Of a stretch of 64,000 nucleotides of DNA, positions 52,672 through 60,846 are shown piece by piece. The notes below the pieces were generated by a model, which was given only the letters and a program-made list of their open reading frames with translations, did no database searches and was not told the DNA's origin. The translations under genes were made by a program, and so were the position numbers. Numbering within the stretch: the first letter of the stretch is position 1; every line of letters begins with the position of its first letter. Source of the DNA: Aurantibacter_A sp965215845 (GTDB lineage Bacteria > Bacteroidota > Bacteroidia > Flavobacteriales > Flavobacteriaceae); the NCBI GenBank assembly GCA_965215845.1, contig CBDCEL010000004.1, forward strand, positions 1,302,001-1,366,000. The letters are read 5' to 3'.

Positions 52672-53823
52672 ATGAACTTCAATCCTGAAACGAAACCCAC
52701 CCGAGCTATTTTATTGGTTGCCGCCTTTGTAATAGTGAGCCTGATATTGTGGAACACTAACAGTTTTTTCAAGAAGTTCAAAGAGGAAGAACGCTTTAAG
52801 ATGGAAATCTGGGCCGCTGCACAATATGCGCTTCAATCGATGCCGGCAGATGCCGAAATTGGAGATTTGCCCATCATCATTTTTCAAAAAAACACATCGA
52901 CACCGATGATCTTGGTCAATAAAGATGGTACGATCAGGGTCAATAACTTCCCAGAGGAGCGCAAGAACGATTCTGTTTACATCCAAAAAAAAATCAAGCA
53001 ATTTGCTGGCCAGAATACACCGATTGCCATTGGAGACGATATTGAACAATTGGCTACTTTATACTACGGCAATTCAGAGGTATTGAATAAATTAAAGTAT
53101 TATCCCATTGCCCTATTATTGATTATCTTATTGTTTGGCGCCTTGATCTTTTTCTTTTTCAGGACCAATAAAGCCTCGGAGCAAAACAAATTGTGGGCCG
53201 GAATGGCCAAGGAGACGGCCCATCAAATCGGCACCCCCTTGTCATCGCTTTTGGGATGGAACGAATTACTAAAAGCCGAGAATATCAATAAAGAAATCAC
53301 CAGCGAAATTGAAAAGGATATCGGTCGCCTCGAAACGATTACCGAACGGTTTTCGAAAATCGGTTCGAAACCCAAACTTGAAAAACACAATATCGTAACC
53401 GAGACCAAAAATGCCTATGAGTATTTAAAATTGCGCAGTTCTAAACTGATTCACTTTTCGTTTAGCCCAAAGACAGATCAAACCTTCGTTCTTTTGAATC
53501 CATCACTTTATCATTGGACAATCGAAAACCTGGTCAAAAATGGTATCGATGCCATGAGGGGCAAGGGCAATATCGCAATAGAGATAATGCCCGATGGAAA
53601 GTATGTGAAAATATTGGTAGTCGATACAGGTTCTGGAATACCAAAAAGTGATTTTCAAAATATCTTTAATCCAGGTTTCACGACAAAAAAAAGAGGTTGG
53701 GGCCTTGGACTTTCGCTTGTTAAAAGGATTGTGGAAGAATACCACAAAGGAAAAATTAAAGTACTTTCGTCAAGTAAAGAGGGTACGATCATGCAGATAT
53801 CGTTTAAAATCGCAAACCAGTAA
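52672..53823 (+). CDS. Membrane sensor histidine kinase
   Basis: A 383-residue kinase with two membrane helices (about residues 10-28 and 143-163) around a small periplasmic domain of about 115 residues. The H-box is unusual but clear: MAKETAHQIGTPLSSLLGW (His about 188). The ATPase domain shows NLVKNGIDAM, DTGSGIP and GWGLGLSLVKRI. No response regulator is adjacent, so it is an orphan here. The next gene, a zinc-ribbon membrane protein, begins three bases after the stop. Confidence 0.9.
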   Translation: MNFNPETKPTRAILLVAAFVIVSLILWNTNSFFKKFKEEERFKMEIWAAAQYALQSMPADAEIGDLPIIIFQKNTSTPMILVNKDGTIRVNNFPEERKNDSVYIQKKIKQFAGQNTPIAIGDDIEQLATLYYGNSEVLNKLKYYPIALLLIILLFGALIFFFFRTNKASEQNKLWAGMAKETAHQIGTPLSSLLGWNELLKAENINKEITSEIEKDIGRLETITERFSKIGSKPKLEKHNIVTETKNAYEYLKLRSSKLIHFSFSPKTDQTFVLLNPSLYHWTIENLVKNGIDAMRGKGNIAIEIMPDGKYVKILVVDTGSGIPKSDFQNIFNPGFTTKKRGWGLGLSLVKRIVEEYHKGKIKVLSSSKEGTIMQISFKIANQ

Positions 53824-53825
53824 TC

Positions 53826-54182
53826 ATGGCCAAGGAGAAACTGGAAGTAATTCAGGACTCAGAGATCAAAAACAACTGCCCCAAGTGTTTTAATCAAGAC
53901 ATGAAGCTGACCTTCTATCAAAAACACCGCTATAGCAAATTATATCACAGGGTCACCAATCAGGTTTCACATCAGGTGCAATGCCAAAAATGTGGTTCGT
54001 TTATCTATCCTGTTGACTGGACTACTGATATTGAACGAATTTTCGAATACAAAAAGAAAATGGTAACTGCCGAAAAGGCGTCTACCAAATACACCGGGCT
54101 CTTTTACGGCCTTGTATTATTTTTGATGGCCTTGATCGCTGCAGGTGTTTATGTATATACCCAAGGAATCATTGAATTTTAG
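53826..54182 (+). CDS. Zinc-ribbon membrane protein of unknown function
   Basis: A 118-residue protein with an N-terminal zinc ribbon formed by CPKC (residues 18-21) and CQKC (about 54-57), and one or two C-terminal helices (about 92-113). No known function. It follows the sensor kinase immediately and is probably co-transcribed. It overlaps the convergent HIT gene by 14 bases. Confidence 0.75.
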   Translation: MAKEKLEVIQDSEIKNNCPKCFNQDMKLTFYQKHRYSKLYHRVTNQVSHQVQCQKCGSFIYPVDWTTDIERIFEYKKKMVTAEKASTKYTGLFYGLVLFLMALIAAGVYVYTQGIIEF

Positions 54183-54561
54183 AACGAATTTGAGCGGCCA
54201 CTTCTTCGAACTCTTCAGGCGTTAACGAAATCTTTGAGTGAAAGGTGGCATCTTTCATCGAATTCAGGGGAATCAAGTGCACGTGCACATGTGGTACTTC
54301 CAATCCGATTACGGTCAAGCCGACGCGTTCACAAGGTATCGCCGCCTCGATGGCCATACCTACCTTTCTTGAAAAGGCCATCAAGCCCATATAGGTTTCC
54401 TCATCGAGATCGAGAACCTTATCAACCTCCTTTTTTGGCACACAAAGCGTGTGTCCTTTGGCATTTGGATTGATATCTAAAAAAGCAAAAAAATGTTCGT
54501 CTTCCGCTATTTTGTAGCAGGGTATTTCCCCGTTGATGATTTTTGTGAAAATGCTTGCCAT
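54169..54561 (-). CDS. HIT-family nucleotide hydrolase
   Basis: A 130-residue histidine-triad protein of the HINT branch. The catalytic triad HVHVHLIP is exact (about residues 90-97) and FTKIINGEIPCYKIAEDE is the typical start. Members cleave nucleoside phosphoramidates or AMP-adducts. It lies nine bases downstream of greA. Confidence 0.95.
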   Translation of the reverse strand: MASIFTKIINGEIPCYKIAEDEHFFAFLDINPNAKGHTLCVPKKEVDKVLDLDEETYMGLMAFSRKVGMAIEAAIPCERVGLTVIGLEVPHVHVHLIPLNSMKDATFHSKISLTPEEFEEVAAQIRSKIQ

Positions 54562-54570
54562 TTGACTTTC

Positions 54571-55047
54571 CTATTCCCTGCTAATCTCTAGAATATCGAA
54601 CTTCAAAGTTCCATTGGGGACGGTTATCTCTGCAGTGTCACCAACCTCCTTGCCCAACAATCCTTTGCCGATGGGAGAATTGACCGAAATCTTTCCCGCT
54701 TTTAGGTCAGCCTCGCTTTCGGCCACCAGGGTATAGGTCATTTCCATGCCATTGTTTTGATTCTTCAGTTTTACCGTTGACAAAACAAGCACTTTTGAGG
54801 TGTCCAGTTGTGATTCGTCGATCAAGCGTGCATTGGCCAAAGTCTCCTCCAATTTCGATATTTTCATTTCCAATAGGCCCTGTGCCTCCTTGGCGGCGTC
54901 ATATTCGGCGTTTTCTGACAAATCGCCTTTATCACGTGCTTCGGCAATGGCTTGAGAAGCCTTGGGGCGTTCTACATCTTTCAAATGATTGAGCTCATCA
55001 CGCAATTTTTTGAGCCCTTCGGCAGTATAGTATGATACGTTGCTCAT
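54571..55047 (-). CDS. greA: Transcription elongation factor GreA
   Basis: A 158-residue GreA: an N-terminal coiled coil with the acidic tip EARDKGDLSENAEYDAAKE (about residues 34-52), which inserts into the RNA polymerase secondary channel and stimulates transcript cleavage, and a C-terminal FKBP-like domain ending SPIGKGLLGKEVGD. Start ATG 55047 is the conserved MSNVSYYTAEGL; a longer reading to 55119 is not supported. Confidence 0.96.
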   Translation of the reverse strand: MSNVSYYTAEGLKKLRDELNHLKDVERPKASQAIAEARDKGDLSENAEYDAAKEAQGLLEMKISKLEETLANARLIDESQLDTSKVLVLSTVKLKNQNNGMEMTYTLVAESEADLKAGKISVNSPIGKGLLGKEVGDTAEITVPNGTLKFDILEISRE

Positions 55048-55248
55048 AATTTTTTCGTTTACAATAGTACAAACCCCTTTTCCAGGTCTTAAAAGATAAT
55101 GAAATTGAAAAAGGGTCAAAAAGCAAAATCCTCTATTTCCACCAAAGCATACCTTGGTTTTTTAGAGAGGATTTGGGACAAAGATACGGAATTTTTGCTC
55201 AATTTTGTCCCGGTTTGGTTAAACGCGCTCTTAATACGAACTCACTTT

Positions 55249-55689
55249 ATGAAACGAATTCTCGGAATTTTCTTATTGATTTTGACCCTGGCTTGCGACA
55301 GTGACAGGCCTGAAAGAAACCCTTTTCTTCAGGAAATCGGGTTTCGCTTTGAGATCAACCTAAACCTTCCGCTCTATAGCCCGCTGACCAATCCGGGAAA
55401 TCCCGTTTATATCGGTACGCAAGGGGTAGGAATTCGCGGCGTTTTTGTTATCAATACGGGCTTCGACCAATATAGGGCCTTCGAGGCTACCTGCCCGAAC
55501 CATATACCCAGTAGTTGTTCAACCATGGAAATCGCTAGCCAAACTGCCGTATGCCCATGTGAAGACTATGAATACAGTCTATTTACCGGACAACAAACTA
55601 ATCGGCCAGATGACGGAATGCGGTACTATAATATGCTTGAATACCGTGCAACCCCTAGTGGGAGCAACGTGGTGGTCATAACGAACTGA
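55249..55689 (+). CDS. Rieske-fold-like lipoprotein
   Basis: A 146-residue lipoprotein (signal MKRILGIFLLILTLAC). The C-terminal half looks like a Rieske fold with altered ligands: C82-PN-H85 in place of C-x-H, and CPCED (102-106) where functional proteins have CPCHG. One of the two cluster His is thus Glu, so a normal 2Fe-2S Rieske centre is unlikely. Related lipoproteins with variable ligands occur in flavobacteria, as far as I recall. ATG 55249 starts the signal peptide; an upstream ATG at 55099 lies in the greA promoter region. Confidence 0.75.
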   Translation: MKRILGIFLLILTLACDSDRPERNPFLQEIGFRFEINLNLPLYSPLTNPGNPVYIGTQGVGIRGVFVINTGFDQYRAFEATCPNHIPSSCSTMEIASQTAVCPCEDYEYSLFTGQQTNRPDDGMRYYNMLEYRATPSGSNVVVITN

Positions 55690-55696
55690 TGTTCGA

Positions 55697-56128
55697 TCAT
55701 TGCTGATTTTCGTTATAACTAATCATCCAATTGATGTCGAACTTATCGGTGCACATTCCAAAATAATCGCCCCAAAAGGTTTGATCCATGGGCATTGTAA
55801 TTTTTCCTCCTTCAGAAAGTTTGCCGAAAAGATGGTCCGCCTCCTCCTTGCTTTCAGTTGCAATTGACAGCGAAAAGTTATTCCCAACGGCCATCTCGGG
55901 TGCCCAGCCGCCACCTGAGTCGCTGCCCATCAAGGTATTCTCGCCCACTTTTATCGCCACATGCATTACCCTGTTCATTTCTTCCTCAGAAAGTGTCACG
56001 CCCTCTTGCGGGGGCATTTCGCTGAACCTTCCAAAAAACTCAAACTCAATCTCAAAAACGGATTTGTAGAAATTAAAGGCCTCCTCACAGTTACCATCAA
56101 AAGTCAAATACGGATTTAAGGATTTCAT
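55697..56128 (-). CDS. VOC-family protein (PhnB/glyoxalase-like)
   Basis: A 143-residue protein of the vicinal-oxygen-chelate fold, PhnB branch: start PYLTFDGNCEEAFNFYKSVF, LMGSDSGGG, and the end WGDYFGMCTDKFDINWMISY. PhnB-like proteins are common but of uncertain activity. Stands alone with its own short spacer. Confidence 0.9.
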   Translation of the reverse strand: MKSLNPYLTFDGNCEEAFNFYKSVFEIEFEFFGRFSEMPPQEGVTLSEEEMNRVMHVAIKVGENTLMGSDSGGGWAPEMAVGNNFSLSIATESKEEADHLFGKLSEGGKITMPMDQTFWGDYFGMCTDKFDINWMISYNENQQ

Positions 56129-56230
56129 GGTGTTCTTATTGGTTTTTCATAGTGATTAACATGTTCTAAATATAGAAATTTTCATCGAAATGTTTTTAGG
56201 TCAAACTTCTAATAATCAGGGGAGTAATAT

Positions 56231-57217
56231 TCAAATGTTTCCTAAAATGGAATCCATTACCCAACTCGTGTGCAATGCGGTTTTTCCCGTTGACGGATGT
56301 TCCACACCATCAAAAAGGTGTTTCTTCAAGTTTTCGACATGATATTGTTGAATATGCTTAGGGTTTTCGATAAATTCTTTTTGAAGGCCATGTTCGTTTT
56401 CGAGTACAACATCATCTTCACCAAAAACGGAAAAAGATATCTTTCCCTTGCTTCCATAAATTTCAACGGAGTCTTCACGCCGGTCACAACCGAAATTCCA
56501 TATACCAGACCCGGTCGTACCGTTTTCATGTAACCAGTTGGCCGCCACGGCATCTTTTGCAGTGTACAATCCCAATTGATTGGTTGAAATGCCTTGGGCT
56601 TGGGAAATATTTCCCAGGAGGTAGATAAACAAATCCAATCCATGACTGGCGAGGTCATCAAAGTAGCCACCCGGCGCCACTTTCTTATCCGTACGCCAAT
56701 TGTTACCTCCGTTTATGTCGAAATCTGATGGTTGTTTGGTCAAAATTCGCCTGATATGCCTAACAGCTCCAATCTCACCGTCGTTTAACCACTCTCTTAT
56801 TTTCAAAAATCGTGGAAGGGAACGGCGGTAGTAGGCCACAAAAAGTGGCAAATCGTTCTTCTCAAAAGCTTCATAAATTTTCAGGCTCTGCGAATAATTG
56901 GGGGCCATTGGTTTTTCAATACAGCACGGCTTGCCCGCCTCGGCTACTTTCAGCGCATAATACGTATGGGTATCGGGCGGCGTGGCAATATAAATTGCAT
57001 CGATTCCATCATCGAAGATAAGGTCATCGGCATTGGAAGAATATTTTGGAACCTTATGCCGCTTCGCATAATCGGCTGCCTTTTCTTCATCGCGACGCAT
57101 GACGGAGGTAAGTTCAAAACCTTCGGTCGTTTGATAGGCCGGACCGCTTTTGACTTCGGTCACATTCCCACATCCGATAATTCCCCAGCGCATAATTTCA
57201 GGTTCCTTTGTTGTCAT
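56231..57217 (-). CDS. Gfo/Idh/MocA-family oxidoreductase
   Basis: A 328-residue NAD(P)-dependent oxidoreductase. The dinucleotide fold GIIGCGNVTEVKSGP opens the protein, EKPMAPNY (about residues 98-105) carries the catalytic Lys, and the C-terminal half is the GFO/IDH/MOCA domain with GGYFDDLASHGLD. It probably oxidises a sugar or inositol derivative. It follows the large dehydrogenase by nine bases and may act in the same pathway. Confidence 0.92.
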   Translation of the reverse strand: MTTKEPEIMRWGIIGCGNVTEVKSGPAYQTTEGFELTSVMRRDEEKAADYAKRHKVPKYSSNADDLIFDDGIDAIYIATPPDTHTYYALKVAEAGKPCCIEKPMAPNYSQSLKIYEAFEKNDLPLFVAYYRRSLPRFLKIREWLNDGEIGAVRHIRRILTKQPSDFDINGGNNWRTDKKVAPGGYFDDLASHGLDLFIYLLGNISQAQGISTNQLGLYTAKDAVAANWLHENGTTGSGIWNFGCDRREDSVEIYGSKGKISFSVFGEDDVVLENEHGLQKEFIENPKHIQQYHVENLKKHLFDGVEHPSTGKTALHTSWVMDSILGNI

Positions 57218-57226
57218 AGAATCACT

Positions 57227-60200
57227 CTAGCTTGATGGTTCTTCCTTTAGGCTTGCCAAAAACTCGATTAAATTTCGAAGCTCCCTTTTCGACATGATCT
57301 TACCCATTGCTGGCATGCTCGAAATCATATTTTCCCTTTTGGTTATCCTTGACCGGGCAATCTCCAAAGGTTCTGCATCCGATGTTCTCAATATCAGTTC
57401 TTCATCGGTTTCTTCTTCAAGTAGACCGGTTACGGTTTGTCCGTCAATCAAAGTCAAAGTAACATTGCCATAACCTGGGGCCAGTCTGGCCGTAGGGTCG
57501 ATCAAGGCCTCTAACAATTGTTCGCGGGTCAATTTATCGGCAATACCATCCAATGCCGGGCCTACTTGACCGCCTTGACTTTTCAAGGCATGGCAACGTA
57601 CGCATTGGCCGGTAGAATTGTTGACAAAATAACGTCGCCCTTCCCACCAATTACCACCAAATAGGGTTTCTTTATAGGCGTCCACACCATAACCGGCCGC
57701 CTTTAGTTTATCTAATTCGGCAATCAGGTTCTCTGATTTGGTCGATTCAACAGCCTCCATTAAATCTAGAATCGCATTTGGTGAAATCTTGTCATTTGCC
57801 GCCTGATCGATCAGTGAATTTAAAACGTGACCACTTTTCTCGACAGGCATCTCGGCCAAAACACCCAACATGGTCTGCTGCTCACGGGGCGATCCTTTTT
57901 GAAAGATCGGTCTTACAAGTCCCGGAAGGTCTTCCGATGGAATTTCAATCTTTTTCAAAAGACCTACGGCAGCTGCCCGAACGTTTTCATCCTTATCCCT
58001 CATGCCTCTTGCCAGAACATCCTTGATGTTCTCATCGTTCAATTCACCAAGTGCCTGTAAAGAAGCCATTCTGACTTCTGCCGAACTATTTGACGCCATC
58101 ATCTTTTTCAATTGGTCATTAAAGGAAGCCAATTTTATCGCGGCCAAGACCTTCGCCGTCGATATCAAAATTTTGGGATCTCCTGTTTTTAGAAAATCGG
58201 GTATCACCGCTTCCATTTTTTGGCGAACAATAGCGCCATCACGCGAAATATCGGAACGTCGACGGCCGTCGACTCGGTCCAATACCGAAGGTTCAGACCA
58301 GGTTGAAATGGCGGCTAGCGCCTCACCACGCAAAATACTTGATGCATTCGCACGCTGGGTATAGGCGATAAGATTGTCAAGGTCTTTTTCTCTGCCCACA
58401 CGAAGAGCCGCATTTATTGCCCTTCGTACCAGTGGTTCGGAAATGAGGGTGGTATCGGCCAATTTTTCGGCCAAAGCCGGCATAGCCGACTCGATCGACC
58501 AGTCATCGTTAATCGCCCTGGCGGCCTCGGCAACGATATATTCATCCTCGTCATTCAAGAATTCGGCGACCGCAGCACTTTGCATTCGGCGTAATACCAG
58601 AACAGCGGCAAGACGAAGACTTTTATTCGGATTTCCAATGATAATGCTCATTGCCTTTTCATTCCCGATTCGGGCCAGGGCCAACACCCCAGCATGTCGT
58701 AGATAATTATCTTCATCTGCGTTGGCAGCCAACATATCGAGAAGGGGTTGAACGGCATCGGCCTGCTGCATTCTACCCAATGCTTGGGCGGCAAAGAACT
58801 TGACCCTTGCACTTTGATGCTTTAGAAGTGGAATTATGACCCTGCCTGCTTCCTTATATTTGACATCACCTAAAATCTTGACAGCCTGTGCAATGATTTC
58901 TTCGTCATTGTCATCAAGTAGTTCAGTTAAAGGTTCGGCACGGTCAATAGCTTTTGAGGCCATCTGGCCAAGGCCCCAAATACCGTGTATACGAGCCAAC
59001 TGATTGTCCGTTTGGGCAATACTTTCCTGAAATGCCCTTGCACCGCTTCTTCCCCTTGTGGCCAATTCGAATTGGGCTTTCTTGCGAATACGCAAATCTG
59101 GATATTTCAACAAGTTTTGCAGATCATCCGCGCTTTGTTCGGTATAGTCATATGCCATTAATCTTTGGGTCTGTTCCCGTTCGGCCTTTAGGTCATTTTT
59201 GGTCTCGGTAACATCCAACTTCCAGACACGACCGTAATTTTTGGTGTCCCAGCCATTGATCCAATCGGCCACATATAATGCTCCGTCAGGGGCAAATCGA
59301 ATTCCAGTTGGAAGCACACCGCTCAAAATATCTTGGTCTGTGTTCAATTCAAAAGAGGCCCCTTTTGGCTTCAAGTCAAACGCCCAAATATGTGAACGCC
59401 CGGGATTGCCCACAAATTCGGTCAAGAAAAACTTGTTGCGCCATTCTTTGCCCAGGGCCGTACCCGGATTGTATTGCATCCCTGTGGGACCATTGTGAAA
59501 ATTTTGTATCGGTGGAAGAAAATAGGCGGCTTGACCATCCCACCGGGGCATATACATTTTTTCATCCATCCATACATTGTAGCCATTATTTTTGGGATCC
59601 GTGTATTTACCATATTGCCAATTCGCGCGCCAACCGGCATCATGCCCTTCAACAATATAAACCAAACGCTCGCTCTCGCCTCGATGGTCACCGTCGTTGT
59701 CGGCCGTAATCATATTGCCGTATTCGTCAAAAACAAATTCGTGTGTATTTCGTAGACCCGCAGCGAAAATCTCAAAATCACTACCATCAGGATTCGACCT
59801 GACAATCACACCTTGGTTAGGGTATTTATGGTGTTGTTCGTCTTTTGTTTTGATGTTCGCCCCTATGTCACCGATGCCCCAATATATTTTACCATCAGGA
59901 CCTTCAACCGCCCCAGACATACCGTGGCCGCCAAAACCTATATGAACGGCGTAACCATGTGAAATGGATGTTTTCTCATCCAAGATCAGATCATCATTGG
60001 TGTCGGTCAAACGCCACATGTCGGGGCCCACCCCTACAAAAACATCATTATCTCGAACCAGAAGAGCGCCTGCACAATCTGTAACCTCTTCATTGAAGTC
60101 CTCCAAAATTCTTGTGGAGACATCGGCAATGCCATTCCCGTTTTTGTCCTCAAGTTTCCAAACTTCCTCCTTTTCAACGGCCAAATCACGCCAATCGTGA

Positions 60201-60646
60201 ATGGTATCATTATTCAAGTCTTTAAGCCAAGCATTTTCTTCGCTCTTCTGGGTGGCAAAAGTCTCTCGTAAAAATGCCCGACGATCTTCGACCGACTGTA
60301 AGCTAATGGAAGTGGTCATCCAATCGCGATAACCTCGAATGTCAAATTCAGAGTGCTTTTGGCGGTTCGTTCGCGTCAAATAAATGGCCCCTTCATCATC
60401 AACATCCATTGCCACAGGGTCCGGTGCCAACGAATCGGAAGCCCAAAGGGTCAGTTCAAGACCTTCGCCAACAACAGCTGGCGTTGTTTCCCTGATCTCT
60501 TTTGCTTTAGAGATTTCGGTCAAGGAATCTTCATAAATTACCAGTGGAACCTCTTTTGGTTTTTTTGGTTTTAGGTCACATGAGAAAACCATTGTGAGGG
60601 CACAAATTGAAGAAAATAAGATTCGGAAAATAGGATTGACTTTCAT
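57227..60646 (-). CDS. PVC-type large dehydrogenase: beta-propeller, HEAT repeats, cytochrome c
   Basis: A 1139-residue lipoprotein (signal ending VFSC, Cys 23). Three parts are seen: a membrane-bound-dehydrogenase-type beta-propeller (about residues 60-480, with GPDGKIYWGIGD and ADNDGDHRGESERL), a HEAT-repeat solenoid (about 500-970, repeats such as ARVKFFAAQALGRM), and a C-terminal cytochrome c-like domain with CVRCH (1015-1019) and a likely axial Met in PAMG. The layout matches the large heme proteins first described in Planctomycetes. It should oxidise a sugar or alcohol outside the cytoplasmic membrane. Operon with the Gfo/Idh/MocA gene. Confidence 0.9.
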   Translation of the reverse strand: MKVNPIFRILFSSICALTMVFSCDLKPKKPKEVPLVIYEDSLTEISKAKEIRETTPAVVGEGLELTLWASDSLAPDPVAMDVDDEGAIYLTRTNRQKHSEFDIRGYRDWMTTSISLQSVEDRRAFLRETFATQKSEENAWLKDLNNDTIHDWRDLAVEKEEVWKLEDKNGNGIADVSTRILEDFNEEVTDCAGALLVRDNDVFVGVGPDMWRLTDTNDDLILDEKTSISHGYAVHIGFGGHGMSGAVEGPDGKIYWGIGDIGANIKTKDEQHHKYPNQGVIVRSNPDGSDFEIFAAGLRNTHEFVFDEYGNMITADNDGDHRGESERLVYIVEGHDAGWRANWQYGKYTDPKNNGYNVWMDEKMYMPRWDGQAAYFLPPIQNFHNGPTGMQYNPGTALGKEWRNKFFLTEFVGNPGRSHIWAFDLKPKGASFELNTDQDILSGVLPTGIRFAPDGALYVADWINGWDTKNYGRVWKLDVTETKNDLKAEREQTQRLMAYDYTEQSADDLQNLLKYPDLRIRKKAQFELATRGRSGARAFQESIAQTDNQLARIHGIWGLGQMASKAIDRAEPLTELLDDNDEEIIAQAVKILGDVKYKEAGRVIIPLLKHQSARVKFFAAQALGRMQQADAVQPLLDMLAANADEDNYLRHAGVLALARIGNEKAMSIIIGNPNKSLRLAAVLVLRRMQSAAVAEFLNDEDEYIVAEAARAINDDWSIESAMPALAEKLADTTLISEPLVRRAINAALRVGREKDLDNLIAYTQRANASSILRGEALAAISTWSEPSVLDRVDGRRRSDISRDGAIVRQKMEAVIPDFLKTGDPKILISTAKVLAAIKLASFNDQLKKMMASNSSAEVRMASLQALGELNDENIKDVLARGMRDKDENVRAAAVGLLKKIEIPSEDLPGLVRPIFQKGSPREQQTMLGVLAEMPVEKSGHVLNSLIDQAANDKISPNAILDLMEAVESTKSENLIAELDKLKAAGYGVDAYKETLFGGNWWEGRRYFVNNSTGQCVRCHALKSQGGQVGPALDGIADKLTREQLLEALIDPTARLAPGYGNVTLTLIDGQTVTGLLEEETDEELILRTSDAEPLEIARSRITKRENMISSMPAMGKIMSKRELRNLIEFLASLKEEPSS

Positions 60647-60846
60647 TAGGCGAAAATTTCAAAATTGCTAAGCCCAACAAAAATAATAGAATATGTGAAT
60701 GCGATGGGAAAACACCAAAAATTTCAGCTATGATGTCCTTGCACCAAATATTCATAAGTTACAGCTCCTCTACGACCCCGCATTGGCGAGAGTTACTTCT
60801 TCTGGGGAGAAACAGCGGTGCCCCCTCTAAACAGGCTTTGCCCAAA

